NCBI GenBank assembly: GCA_009924135.1
Contig: RFSE01000048.1
Coordinates: forward strand, 1-33,327
Direction: 5' to 3'
DNA from: Pseudomonadota bacterium
Lineage (GTDB): Bacteria; Verrucomicrobiota; Verrucomicrobiia; Limisphaerales; SXTU01
Length of the DNA: 33,327 nucleotides
The notes under the pieces are model-generated. The model searched no databases, was not told the DNA's origin, and worked only from the letters and a program-made list of their open reading frames with translations. Position 1 is the first letter of the stretch, and each line of letters starts with the position of its first letter. Shown here piece by piece: positions 15,340 to 23,730 of the stretch. Both the position numbers and the translations under genes were made by a program.

Positions 15340-17114
15340 ATGTTGAGATCGGCGGAAATGCCGCTGGATTCGCGACCGCGCTGAACAAAGCGAAGGCCGA
15401 CGCGAAGACGTTTGCTGGCGACGTGTCCGGGGGCGTGTTCAAGAATTTCAACACGGGTTTTGCGGGCGTCGTCACCGGGCTGAAATACGGCTTGATCGGG
15501 GCCATCGTCGGTATCCCGGCGTTGCTCGCTTCCAAATTCAGCGAACTGCAGGACCGGGCCAAGGCCGTCAAGATCGGCACCATCCGCACCGGCCTTGATG
15601 TTGACCAATTTCAGCGCGTCCAAAACACCACCGAGTCCGTCGGCCTTGATTCCAGCAGCGCGGCGCATGCGATTGACCATATCGCCAAGGCGCAGCAGGA
15701 ACTCAAAAGCGGCTCACTCGACGCCACCCGCCAGACGGACAAGCTCGCCGCCGCGTTCGCCGCCCTGGGTGTCAACGTCTCTGAGATTGAACGCCTCTCG
15801 CCTCAACAGCTTTTCTTTCGCATCGCGTCCGCCATGCAGGACGCCGCCGCCGCCGGCAAGCTCACCGGCGAGCAGTTGGCCGCGATGAAGGAAGTGCTGG
15901 GCAAGTCCGGTCCCGAACTCATCCCGGCCTTCGCGAAAGGCTTTGAAGGAAACATCAAGGACACCTCGAACTTGAGCGGGGAAGAGGTTACCAAGCTCGT
16001 TAATGACGCCAAGGCGCTCGATGGAGTAAAGGGCGCTTGGGCAGCATTCGGGAAGCGCTGGGCAGACTTTGCCGGATTCTACATGGGTGGAGGTAAAAGC
16101 GCGCTAGGCTGGCTTTTCAATGCGAATCCGGGTGGAAAACTCAGTGGTGAAACCGGCATCGAACTTTCCCCGGAAGCCATCGCTGGCCGCGAGCGTCTCA
16201 CCGCCACCGAGCAGTCGAAGCGCACGGCGGCAGCGGAAGCGGCGGACAAGGCTCTAGCTGACAAGAAATTTGCCGAAGAGGCGAAGAAGATCGAAGCTGA
16301 GATTGCGGCGGAGAAGTTGAAGCAAGGCACCCCGGAGGAGCGTCGCCTTGCCTTGCTGGGCGACATCGCGAAGCACGAGCAGGAGATTGCTGACATCCGC
16401 ATGTATCAGGAGGCTGGCGCATTCAGCGAGACGGAAGCCCGCAAGCGGATCGACCTTGAAGAGCTGGAGATTCTGAAACGCCGGGGAGCATTGAAGGAGC
16501 TGGAGCGCAACGCCGACAAGAAGGACGCCGACCGCTGGACGCGCATCGGCTTAATTGACCGGCGCACGCCGCTGCCGCCGGTTCAGCGGCAGACGGTGGC
16601 GCAACAAGTTGCTGCCGTTGGCTTGAACGTGAAACGGCTGGAAGCGGAGCGGGACCAACTTCAGCAAGCGCAGCAAGACGTTGCGAACGAAGACCCGAGG
16701 CGCGACACAAATCGTAACGAACGACTCGACCGGACAACGCAGAGACTTGAGCGCGTCGAGGCTCTGCTCAGGGATGCCCGCCGCCGGTTCCCCTCCACGC
16801 GCAACGAGACCGACCCAGAATTTATTGGTCCGGCCAGACCGGAGCCGGAACTGCCGCCACTTCTTTCGCCGGCGGCTCCCGGAATACTCCCGCCGATCCA
16901 AATGATATTTCCCGGCAGCACGTTGACGTTGCCAGGCGTAAACGCGCCACCGCTCGGTTCCAATGCCGTCGCGCCGGTCGGCTCCACTGCGATGGTTCCA
17001 TCCGCCGGAAATCCCGAATCCGAGCGGCAGATGCTTACCCAGTTGCAGGAGGCCAACGCCTCGCTGCGGGAGTCTCAAGCGTCCATGCGCCGACTGGTGG
17101 ACGCGCTCGCCTGA
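15324..17114 (+). CDS. tail tape measure protein
   Basis: A 596-residue protein with a hydrophobic segment at residues 49-72 (GLKYGLIGAIVGIPALLASKF), coiled-coil regions before and after (for example KFAEEAKKIEAEIAAEKLKQ), and an Ala/Gln-rich end with LQEANASLRESQASMRRL. This is the usual composition of tape measures, which set tail length and are ejected with the DNA. At roughly 0.15 nm per residue the tail would be near 90 nm. A Pro-rich stretch near residues 500-560 is unusual. Confidence 0.85.
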   Translation: MGVKLDVEIGGNAAGFATALNKAKADAKTFAGDVSGGVFKNFNTGFAGVVTGLKYGLIGAIVGIPALLASKFSELQDRAKAVKIGTIRTGLDVDQFQRVQNTTESVGLDSSSAAHAIDHIAKAQQELKSGSLDATRQTDKLAAAFAALGVNVSEIERLSPQQLFFRIASAMQDAAAAGKLTGEQLAAMKEVLGKSGPELIPAFAKGFEGNIKDTSNLSGEEVTKLVNDAKALDGVKGAWAAFGKRWADFAGFYMGGGKSALGWLFNANPGGKLSGETGIELSPEAIAGRERLTATEQSKRTAAAEAADKALADKKFAEEAKKIEAEIAAEKLKQGTPEERRLALLGDIAKHEQEIADIRMYQEAGAFSETEARKRIDLEELEILKRRGALKELERNADKKDADRWTRIGLIDRRTPLPPVQRQTVAQQVAAVGLNVKRLEAERDQLQQAQQDVANEDPRRDTNRNERLDRTTQRLERVEALLRDARRRFPSTRNETDPEFIGPARPEPELPPLLSPAAPGILPPIQMIFPGSTLTLPGVNAPPLGSNAVAPVGSTAMVPSAGNPESERQMLTQLQEANASLRESQASMRRLVDALA

Positions 17115-17117
17115 CCT

Positions 17118-17852
17118 ATGGCTGAAATCTACGGCAACAACACCATCAGCCCGCTGCTACCGCGCCGCGTGTACCGGCCCAATGTCGGCTGGCGAACCGA
17201 GCGGCGATTTCGCGGCTTGATGGCCTCGCTGAACGCGGAAGCCGCCGCCATTCTGGCTGGCAGTCCGCAGGTCGAAATTCAGATTGACCCGCCATCAAAC
17301 GACGTAGGCGAGGGGGTGATGACCGTAAGTATTCCAGACGCTCAAGACGGATCCAGTCCTGACGACAACGTGCATACCGTTTGGGGATGCCCCAATTCTT
17401 CGCGGGATCGGGCGATTACGGACCACCCGAAATTCGACGCGCTTTCTGGACCCGATAAAGACCTGCTCTCCAAGTATTACCAGGACCGGTCAAACGGCGG
17501 GCTCTCCACGACCGGCGACGCGCAATCGTTTTCCGATGCCATCGAAAAGGGCAACCTCCAGTACGCGGAAAACGTGTTCCTGCTCCGGCGCACCGAGACA
17601 GCGCCCGCCGGGTGGTCCGTACCAAACCTGCGGCTCTATGTTGACGTTGTATTTACACGGGCGCAGATGATTAGCGTATTTGACCCGCCCGACAACATCA
17701 TCACTCAGATGCCCACGACGCCATTCGATGAAGGCGAATACCTTTGCATGAGGGCTGAACTTGAACAGACGGACAAAGGCGGCTGGCAGGTCGTCATGGA
17801 GTGGGCTCACGCGCCTGTCGCGTGGACATTCCTTTATACTCGCTGGCCTTGA
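17118..17852 (+). CDS. distal tail protein, unassigned
   Basis: The 244-residue product follows the tape measure, where distal tail proteins are found. It begins with RPNVGWRTERRFRGLMASLNAEAAAIL, then a beta-rich central region and ends in WQVVMEWAHAPVAWTFLYTRWP. No Dit, hub or fibre motif is recognised. It ends one base before the next ATG. It could be the distal ring or a hub component. Confidence 0.5.
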   Translation: MAEIYGNNTISPLLPRRVYRPNVGWRTERRFRGLMASLNAEAAAILAGSPQVEIQIDPPSNDVGEGVMTVSIPDAQDGSSPDDNVHTVWGCPNSSRDRAITDHPKFDALSGPDKDLLSKYYQDRSNGGLSTTGDAQSFSDAIEKGNLQYAENVFLLRRTETAPAGWSVPNLRLYVDVVFTRAQMISVFDPPDNIITQMPTTPFDEGEYLCMRAELEQTDKGGWQVVMEWAHAPVAWTFLYTRWP

Positions 17853-17853
17853 T

Positions 17854-18576
17854 ATGCCTCTCCCGATTTCATCCGGTTTGGGCGGCAAGTACGGGCGCAT
17901 TATCGATGCGATCCTCGCGGAGCTTCGCGCGCTCCGGCCTGTCCCTGGCATCAATACGTTCGCCGGCCAGAACTCCATCGGCACGTCGCGCACGGTGCAA
18001 CCTGTCGGGGCCGCTCCCATCATTCAGCAACTCACGGTTCAAATCGAAGGCGCGGACGCGCTACTGTGCACCGACGCGGACGGCAACGACGTGTATGTGA
18101 TGAAGCCGTACACGCTGCAAGCCACCCAGTGGGTTAACGGCGGGCCGCAGTCGGCGATTTTGGGCTGGTCAAACTTCATCTGGGACGCCTCCGGGGCACA
18201 AGCAACGTACTTCATCGATCATTCCTTTGTCCTCACCAAGTCTGACAACGACTGGGGCGATGAACACCTGAAAATCTTTCCTCCCTACTCTTGGAGCAAC
18301 CCAGCCAACGGAGCTTGGCCAACGACGCGAAAGCACGATGATGTAGGCGCATTCGGGCACACCATCCTCGCCGCCCGGCTGCCCGCAACCGTCGGCATTG
18401 ACGCGGCGCAGCTCGCGCTAGTACCCAGCTCCTTCAACCCCGATACTTCACCCGATACGGAAGTCCGTTGGATGGATTTGAACGTCATTGGCCGGCAGTG
18501 GACCCCGATTGCCGCCGTGACCACCTCGCAATTCGTGACCGTCGGCGGAACTGACTACCCCGTGAAGGGAACTTGA
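17854..18576 (+). CDS. putative tail protein, unassigned
   Basis: From ATG 17854 the protein has 240 residues. It contains a helix KYGRIIDAILAELRALRP and a series of beta-strands (TVQIEGADALLCTDADGNDVYVMKP). Patterns such as TQWVNGGPQSAILGW suggest a modular surface protein. The upstream in-frame start at 17761 would overlap the previous gene by 92 bases and is not preferred. Part of the tail operon; function unknown. Confidence 0.5.
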   Translation: MPLPISSGLGGKYGRIIDAILAELRALRPVPGINTFAGQNSIGTSRTVQPVGAAPIIQQLTVQIEGADALLCTDADGNDVYVMKPYTLQATQWVNGGPQSAILGWSNFIWDASGAQATYFIDHSFVLTKSDNDWGDEHLKIFPPYSWSNPANGAWPTTRKHDDVGAFGHTILAARLPATVGIDAAQLALVPSSFNPDTSPDTEVRWMDLNVIGRQWTPIAAVTTSQFVTVGGTDYPVKGT

Positions 18577-18604
18577 CCGGTTGACACCCAGCCCATAGCA
18601 GACA

Positions 18605-19501
18605 ATGGCCACACGCGACCTCTACATCAATCTGAAGGCGGACAGCCTCACGGGCGCGTTCATCGTGTCACACAAGAGCGGCGCGGCCTACAAGCTGCCA
18701 CCGTTCTACCGGCAGGAGAAAGTGGACCTCCGACTGTTTTTCGTGACCCCGAATGCGACGGGCGGATTCGCCAGCCCGTTCACCATCGAGGATGTTTCGA
18801 CCTACACGCTCCGGGTTGCCATCGGTTCAAGCGGAGTGGTGCTTGCCGGGCCAGGGTCGTGGTCGTGGGATTCCGGGAATCTGTGCTGGACCGGAGCACT
18901 TGACCTGTACACGGAGGAAATGGAAGACGCGCTTGCCGGAGCAGGAGCTGCGGGCCTGACTGGAAAAACGTTTGAGGTTGAAATCGTCAAGACCGGGAAG
19001 CGTTTCCTCGCGCAGCAAACCGTCGCGGTGAGGCAGTGCGTCCTGGACGACATGGCTGGCGCTCCGACGCCAGTCGATCCTGGCACGCTCGACGCGATGC
19101 TGATTTCCCTCGGAGTCGCGCACCTTCCGGCTGTGCGGTTGCTTCCGAATGGCAACACGGTGGCGACAGTGTCGGACCTCGGTTGCGTCATTTTCACCGA
19201 CGCGGGCGGCGCGGATTCATGGGTGCAGCTTCAACTTCCGCCGCTGGCAGACGCCATCGCGCATAAGGGTACTATTCGCGTGCTGGCCGGGCGGACGTGG
19301 ACATCGAGCGACTACATCGCCGTTTACCCGCACTCCGGCGAGGCATCGCCAAACCGCTTCATCTACGGCAACGGCAGCGACCTTTATAGCCTGTATTCCA
19401 CCGGCAAGTGTGATTACTTGGAGCTGATTCCGATCACCATCAGTGGAACCAATTACTGGCAGGTCATAACCTCAATAGGGCTGTGGCAAGACCGCGACTA
19501 A
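18605..19501 (+). CDS. putative baseplate/tail protein
   Basis: A 298-residue protein. The opening (TRDLYINLKADSLTGAFIVSH), the LPPFYRQEKVDLRLFFV block and a central beta region look like receptor-binding or upper-baseplate proteins of long-tailed phages. The C-terminus (GKCDYLELIPITISGTNYWQVITSIG) has the shape of a small adhesion domain common at the end of tail spikes. It follows a TTGACA leader. Receptor binding is inference. Confidence 0.5.
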   Translation: MATRDLYINLKADSLTGAFIVSHKSGAAYKLPPFYRQEKVDLRLFFVTPNATGGFASPFTIEDVSTYTLRVAIGSSGVVLAGPGSWSWDSGNLCWTGALDLYTEEMEDALAGAGAAGLTGKTFEVEIVKTGKRFLAQQTVAVRQCVLDDMAGAPTPVDPGTLDAMLISLGVAHLPAVRLLPNGNTVATVSDLGCVIFTDAGGADSWVQLQLPPLADAIAHKGTIRVLAGRTWTSSDYIAVYPHSGEASPNRFIYGNGSDLYSLYSTGKCDYLELIPITISGTNYWQVITSIGLWQDRD

Positions 19502-19504
19502 CCT

Positions 19505-19993
19505 ATGACTTCAACCGACAGATTTCGCGGCTGGCTGGTGCGGCAATTCGGATCCGGGGCGGATGCCGAGATCGGCGTCGACGCGCGCGTGGACACCCTC
19601 ACGACGCGGCTGAATGCCAGCGTCCTGCAACTCACCGCGAGCACTACGGACGCGACGCCGACCGAGCTTCTCCGCGTGGATAACGGCGGGCGGATGACGC
19701 TTGCCGACGCCACGGCGCATGGCTTCTCCATCCTCATCACCGGCACCCAGGTTTCCGGCGGCGCGGTCGTGGCTAGCCAGCTCTACCGGATTGAAGGCAT
19801 TGGTACGCGCGGCACCGGGGCGGGCACTGTGGCGATTGGCTCGGGCGAGCAACTGCGGCTTGACCCCATCGGGGCGCAACCTTTTGGAACACCAGCCGTT
19901 GACGCGGACACTAGCAACGGCGCGGTGCGCTTCAAAGTCACCGGCCTCGCCGCAACAAACATCACTTGGAACGCTACTTTGATTTGGGCATGA
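19505..19993 (+). CDS. putative tail protein with repeated beta-strands
   Basis: A 162-residue protein, Ala/Thr/Gly-rich, with an N-terminal RFRGWLVRQFGSGAD and then a LRVDNGGRMTLADATAHG segment reminiscent of tail-fibre shaft strands. The end (RFKVTGLAATNITWNATLIWA) is a beta-hairpin typical of trimer-forming tail proteins. Its stop overlaps the next ATG. Probable fibre or fibre-adaptor; not assigned to a family. Confidence 0.5.
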   Translation: MTSTDRFRGWLVRQFGSGADAEIGVDARVDTLTTRLNASVLQLTASTTDATPTELLRVDNGGRMTLADATAHGFSILITGTQVSGGAVVASQLYRIEGIGTRGTGAGTVAIGSGEQLRLDPIGAQPFGTPAVDADTSNGAVRFKVTGLAATNITWNATLIWA

Positions 19994-20919
19994 AAAACCT
20001 TCTCACCATCCTGTTTCTGGCATTCACTTTTGCGGCCAGCGCTCAGACCTATCCGGTAATATCGGATAACTCAAACCGCACAATTCGCGGCGGCAGCACG
20101 AATCTGGCCTACCTGAACGGAACGAATGTTTACACCGGAACGAATCGCTTCGACGGTACAGTCCTCATCACCAACGCATCTAGCACGATCAGCGGAAACG
20201 GGGCAGGACTGACGAATCTCGCGGCGGGCAACATCACAAGCGGTTCGCTGGCAGATGCAAGGCTGTCGGCGAATGTGGCGCTTTTGGGTGCCACCAACCA
20301 GGTCTTCACGGGCACCAACACCTTCCCCACCTACCCGATCATTGGCACCAACTTCTCGCCGGGCGTGCCGCGCGTGCTGCTCGCGACCAATGTTGGCTTT
20401 TTCGCTACGATCACCAACCAGTACGCCGCGCAGAGTCTGATGCTCACCAATAACGGACTGAAAAAGCTCACCCTGCTGTTTGACGTTCGGCTGCCTGCGG
20501 TAGGAGCCAATGAGCGCGTGGGATTCTACCAAACTCTGGAGTGTACCAACGTCGAGAAAACTTCGTTCTTCTACCAGTTTTACTGCGGCGAAAACACCAA
20601 CTACATCACCGGGTTAAACATCGCTTCAGCAAGTGGCATCATCGCTGGCAGTGCGGGCTGGTGGGCGCGTCAATATCCGGGCACCACCCCCACGCTGCTC
20701 TTCGCCAACTCTGGCAGCACAACCAATCAATATCCGCAGGGCTCGTTCCCCAACACCAACTCCTGGGGCGCGGGCCTGAGTCCGCTAAACCTGGTGGACA
20801 CCTCGACCAACGGCTGGCGACTGATGCTCGGCGCGTGTCACGACGGCAGCACTCTCACCGTGCTCGGCACCAACCTGAATGTGGTCCGGTTCGTGATCGT
20901 GGCAATCCCAACGCTTTGA
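19990..20919 (+). CDS. tail-fibre-like protein with an N-terminal Sec signal peptide
   Basis: From ATG 19990 the 309-residue protein begins with a canonical Sec signal: MKNLL, a hydrophobic core ILFLAFTFA and a cleavage site after ASA. The mature part carries a fibre-like shaft with GNGAGLTNLAAGNITSG, SLADARLSANVALLG and repeated G-T-N turns, a style common in Verrucomicrobiota surface proteins and phage fibres. A signal peptide on a virion tail protein is unexpected; it may be a periplasmic or surface protein instead. The start is fixed by the ATGA overlap with the previous stop. Confidence 0.6.
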   Translation: MKNLLTILFLAFTFAASAQTYPVISDNSNRTIRGGSTNLAYLNGTNVYTGTNRFDGTVLITNASSTISGNGAGLTNLAAGNITSGSLADARLSANVALLGATNQVFTGTNTFPTYPIIGTNFSPGVPRVLLATNVGFFATITNQYAAQSLMLTNNGLKKLTLLFDVRLPAVGANERVGFYQTLECTNVEKTSFFYQFYCGENTNYITGLNIASASGIIAGSAGWWARQYPGTTPTLLFANSGSTTNQYPQGSFPNTNSWGAGLSPLNLVDTSTNGWRLMLGACHDGSTLTVLGTNLNVVRFVIVAIPTL

Positions 20920-21125
20920 TGGCCGACCGCACCAAATCACTGCTTGAGGAAGCCCGCAAGTGGGGCGTCGTGGGCTTGCTTGGCCTCATGGTGACGGGTG
21001 GAAAGTCCGTGATGCGTGACGCCGCCACGGAGGCCATCGCGCCGTTGAAGGAGCAAATTCGCCAGCTCGAAATCAAGGTTGCCAAACTGGAGGCCGGAGC
21101 GGAACGGAGATTTCAGGAGCGGTAA
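20919..21125 (+). CDS. small membrane-associated coiled-coil protein
   Basis: The ATG overlaps the previous stop (TGATG). The 68-residue protein has a hydrophobic segment (GVVGLLGLMVTGGK) and a heptad-rich tail (LKEQIRQLEIKVAKLEAGAERRF). The layout resembles small XhlA-type lysis helpers, but their order is coiled coil then membrane; here the membrane segment comes first. Its position before the holin candidate suggests a lysis or tail-to-lysis role. Confidence 0.5.
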   Translation: MADRTKSLLEEARKWGVVGLLGLMVTGGKSVMRDAATEAIAPLKEQIRQLEIKVAKLEAGAERRFQER

Positions 21126-21154
21126 AGACAAAGTAAAGACACCAAGGACAATCT

Positions 21155-21709
21155 ATGAACACAGACCGAATCACCACCATCGCCGGGCTTGTCGCCGCCG
21201 TTTGTGCGGGCATCGCCGCAACCAACACCGCCGACCCAGTTGTGATGAAGTGGGCCGGACTCCTCGGCGCTGCCGCTCTCGCGGTCAAAGGCTACTTCAC
21301 GAACAAGCCGAGCGTCTCCGCGCTCCTGCCGTTCATCCTCGCCGCCGGGCTGGCTGGTGGCGTCGGTTGCGCGGTTCTCGACCCTAAGGCTGATCCTGTT
21401 GAAGTGCGCGCGGAACAGGCCGTCTCCGTCGCGTTCGACACCTTCGACACCTTCCTCAAGATCGAACTGGCCAACGAGGCGCAGTTGCGCGCGAAATCCC
21501 CCGAGGTGGTGAAGTTTGCCGCGTGGCTCACCGCAGTTCAGCCCGACGGTCAGCCGAGAGGCGTTTCGATTATCCAGTCGGCCAACGCCGCGCGCCGCGC
21601 CTACAAGGCTAATAGGAGCCCCGACAACAAGGCCACCCTTGCCGCCGCACTGGCCGCGCTGGAAACCGCCCTCGCTGAGGCTAACAAGCAACTCGCAAGC
21701 ACCAAATGA
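21155..21709 (+). CDS. probable holin with an internal lipobox-like third segment
   Basis: A 184-residue protein with CCAAGGACA upstream. Two hydrophobic helices (about residues 8-24 and 32-48) match class II holins; a third hydrophobic run (57-71) ends at VGC72, followed by AVLDPKADPVEVRAEQ, which looks like the start of a lipoprotein. The rest is a soluble helical Ala-rich domain. So it may be a holin fused to a lipoprotein-like domain, or a three-pass membrane protein. The start overlaps nothing upstream; the stop overlaps the next ATG. Confidence 0.5.
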   Translation: MNTDRITTIAGLVAAVCAGIAATNTADPVVMKWAGLLGAAALAVKGYFTNKPSVSALLPFILAAGLAGGVGCAVLDPKADPVEVRAEQAVSVAFDTFDTFLKIELANEAQLRAKSPEVVKFAAWLTAVQPDGQPRGVSIIQSANAARRAYKANRSPDNKATLAAALAALETALAEANKQLASTK

Positions 21710-22257
21710 GATACGACTCAAAAGCGGACACGCTTGAGCATATTGCCCGCGTAAACTCGCTGCTCATTTCGTGCTGCCAAAATTTACAAGAGCGGGCGAA
21801 GGTTCACGATGCCAGCAAATTGACCGAGCCGGAAAAGTCCGCCTTTGACGAACACACTGGAAAGCTTCGCGGGTTGACCTATGGAACTCCCGAATACAAG
21901 CAGAGCCTCGCAGCGCTCGGCCCCGCGCTACAGCATCACTACGCCAAAAATTCCCACCATCCAGAACACTTCGCGGTCAATGAGTGCAACATCTGCTTTA
22001 AGGTGTTCCCGAAGGACTGGGCTGAGAATTGCAACGCCTGCGGAAACGGCGGATTTACCCGCCGAGGCGGAATTGAAGGCATGAGCCTTTTCGACCTGAT
22101 GGAAATGGTGATGGATTGGAAGGCTGCGGGAGAGCGTCACGCGGATGGCAGCATCGAGCGCAGTTTGGCGATTAACGCGCCGCGCTTTGCAATTTCATGT
22201 CAATTACAGAAGGTCATCGAAAATACAGCCCGCGAAATGGGCTGGATTAAACCCTAA
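21706..22257 (+). CDS. DUF5662-like protein with a zinc-knuckle insertion
   Basis: A 183-residue protein with the conserved pattern of DUF5662: H12, VHDASKL at residues 33-39, HHYAKNSHHPEHF at 77-89, MSLFDLMEMVMDW at 126-138 and a C-terminal NTAREMGW. The histidine and aspartate pattern resembles HD-type metal hydrolases. A four-cysteine knuckle (CNIC at 94-97, CNAC at 109-112) sits between the HHPE block and the MSLFDL block. Biochemical function is unknown. It starts at an ATGA overlap inside the lysis region. Confidence 0.75.
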   Translation: MRYDSKADTLEHIARVNSLLISCCQNLQERAKVHDASKLTEPEKSAFDEHTGKLRGLTYGTPEYKQSLAALGPALQHHYAKNSHHPEHFAVNECNICFKVFPKDWAENCNACGNGGFTRRGGIEGMSLFDLMEMVMDWKAAGERHADGSIERSLAINAPRFAISCQLQKVIENTAREMGWIKP

Positions 22258-22262
22258 CAATT

Positions 22263-22451
22263 ATGCCCCTCGCCGCAATCCTCGCCCTAGCCCCGCAGTT
22301 CATCTCCGCTGGGAAGTCCCTGTTCGATTTCGTCCAACACGTTCGCGCAACGGCCCAGCAGACCGGGGAATGGGACGACGCCCACGAGGCCGCGTTTCAG
22401 CAGGTACTCGCCACCGCCGGGCAGTCGCCGGAATGGAAACCGCGCGAATGA
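22263..22451 (+). CDS. 62-residue small hydrophobic-start protein
   Basis: The 62-residue product begins with a short hydrophobic stretch (MPLAAILALAPQFISAG) and continues with an amphipathic helix and acidic tail (TGEWDDAHEAAFQQVLA). It resembles small phage lysis-region proteins of unknown role. The TGA overlaps the next ATG. A translational start at ATG 22263 has no strong ribosome binding site (TAACAATT upstream), so initiation is weak. Confidence 0.55.
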   Translation: MPLAAILALAPQFISAGKSLFDFVQHVRATAQQTGEWDDAHEAAFQQVLATAGQSPEWKPRE

Positions 22452-22888
22452 AAACGCTGTCCTTCCTAGACATTTCCTTGGCCATCCTCGGCGACGGATT
22501 TGCCGTCCCCGATAACGCGTGGAGCATTGCCGACCGCGTGTATGTGATGCCGACGCGGGCGTGGATTGAGGGCGCATACAGCGACGCGCTGGCGAGCGTC
22601 CAAGAGTTTTTTCACACCAAGGAATATGCGGAGGAAGAAAACGATTGCGACGACTTCGCGCGCCTCGCCGGGCCGTTCGCCCAAATCCTCCATCACAACA
22701 CGCCCGGCCATCCGCCCGCAACCGCGCTGGCATTCGGGGAACTCTGGTACAAGTGCGACGATGGCCAAAACCACGTCCTCAACATTGCAATCTGCGGCGG
22801 TGAAGTTGTCACCTACGAGCCGCAGTCACTCCGCATCGTGACCGTCTCCGCCACCGAAAAGCAGCGCGTCAACGCCGTTCGATTTTGA
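22448..22888 (+). CDS. papain/transglutaminase-like Cys-His hydrolase, possible lysis enzyme
   Basis: A 146-residue protein with NDCDDFA at residues 66-71 (Cys67), a later NHVLNI (His109, Asn112) and TYEPQ (Glu124). The spacing of Cys-then-His-then-polar residues and the DCDDFA motif match cysteine peptidase-like proteins seen in phages, which include cell-wall hydrolases. No other endolysin candidate is visible in the lysis region, so this is the best guess for the peptidoglycan enzyme, though substrate is unknown. ATGA and TTGA overlaps couple it to both neighbours. Confidence 0.5.
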   Translation: MKTLSFLDISLAILGDGFAVPDNAWSIADRVYVMPTRAWIEGAYSDALASVQEFFHTKEYAEEENDCDDFARLAGPFAQILHHNTPGHPPATALAFGELWYKCDDGQNHVLNIAICGGEVVTYEPQSLRIVTVSATEKQRVNAVRF

Positions 22889-22989
22889 AAACCATCGCTC
22901 TGATTATTGCTGTGTTTCTGGCCGGCTGCACCACGACTCCGCCGCCCGCGAAGCCCGTCAAAATGCCGCCCGTGGAGTATGTGAAGTGA
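22885..22989 (+). CDS. 34-residue Pro-rich lipoprotein (Rz1-like outer spanin candidate)
   Basis: A TTG start overlaps the previous TGA. The peptide is KTIALIIAVFLAGC followed by TTTPPPAKPVKMPPVEYVK. The lipobox LAGC at residues 12-15 predicts a lipid-anchored Cys15, and the mature part is short and proline-rich, like Rz1 outer spanins. No clear inner-membrane partner lies in the same place; the membrane proteins at 20919 or 21155 could serve. The gene is below the usual length threshold and easily missed. Confidence 0.65.
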   Translation: MKTIALIIAVFLAGCTTTPPPAKPVKMPPVEYVK

Positions 22990-22998
22990 CCCCATGAA

Positions 22999-23730
22999 AT
23001 GAACGTCACGCGCAAATGGCGACGCTTGCTGGCCGTGGGCTGCTCTCACGGAATCCACGCAGACCGAAAAGCCATTGCCGCCGTGCTGAAATTCAGGGAC
23101 GCATTCAAGCCGGATGTGTGCATTCACCTCGGGGATTTTTGCGACACGACCGCGTTCCGCAGCGGAGCTAAAGGCACGTCCGACGAATCAGAGCCAATCC
23201 AGCCGGACGTTGACGGCGGAATCGACTTCCTTGAAAAGCTGCGGCCAACCCTCGTCTTTTGCGGCAACCATGAGGATCGCCTTTATCGGATGCAGCATTC
23301 CAGCAACGCCATCGTGAGCCATTGCGCCGCCGGCGTCATCGCGGAAATCCAGAAGACGTGCGGCAAATTAAAAGCGGAGCTGGTTGAGTGGTCTGGCATC
23401 ACCCAGGGCCGCGTCATCGGCGGTCACCGCTTCATGCATGGCGTTTTCTACAACGAAAACGCCACGCGGGATCACGCGGAAGCCTTCGGGCCAGTGGTTC
23501 ACGCGCACACGCACCGCGCCGCCGTCGCCAAGGGCCGCAGGAGCGACAACCCGACCGGCTACTGTGTCGGCACACTCACCGCCGCCGGGGCGATGGAATA
23601 CGCCAAAGCCCGCCGCGCCACACTGGCTTGGAGTCAGGGCTTTGTGTGGGGTGAGTATTGCGACAAGTCCGCCGTGCTTTGGCTGCATGAACAACCTTCA
23701 AACGTCGCCGAATGGCGTCTTCCGGCATGA
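22999..23730 (+). CDS. calcineurin-like metallophosphoesterase
   Basis: A 243-residue protein with the block GDFCD (45-49), GNHE (89-92) and a late VHAHTHR, all typical of the metallophosphatase fold. The first motif, usually DxH, is CSH at residues 15-17 (in AVGCSHGIH), so the metal ligand Asp is Cys. Such enzymes in phages act on nucleotides, DNA or capped ends; this one's substrate is unknown. The ATG at 22999 has no strong ribosome binding site. Confidence 0.75.
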   Translation: MNVTRKWRRLLAVGCSHGIHADRKAIAAVLKFRDAFKPDVCIHLGDFCDTTAFRSGAKGTSDESEPIQPDVDGGIDFLEKLRPTLVFCGNHEDRLYRMQHSSNAIVSHCAAGVIAEIQKTCGKLKAELVEWSGITQGRVIGGHRFMHGVFYNENATRDHAEAFGPVVHAHTHRAAVAKGRRSDNPTGYCVGTLTAAGAMEYAKARRATLAWSQGFVWGEYCDKSAVLWLHEQPSNVAEWRLPA

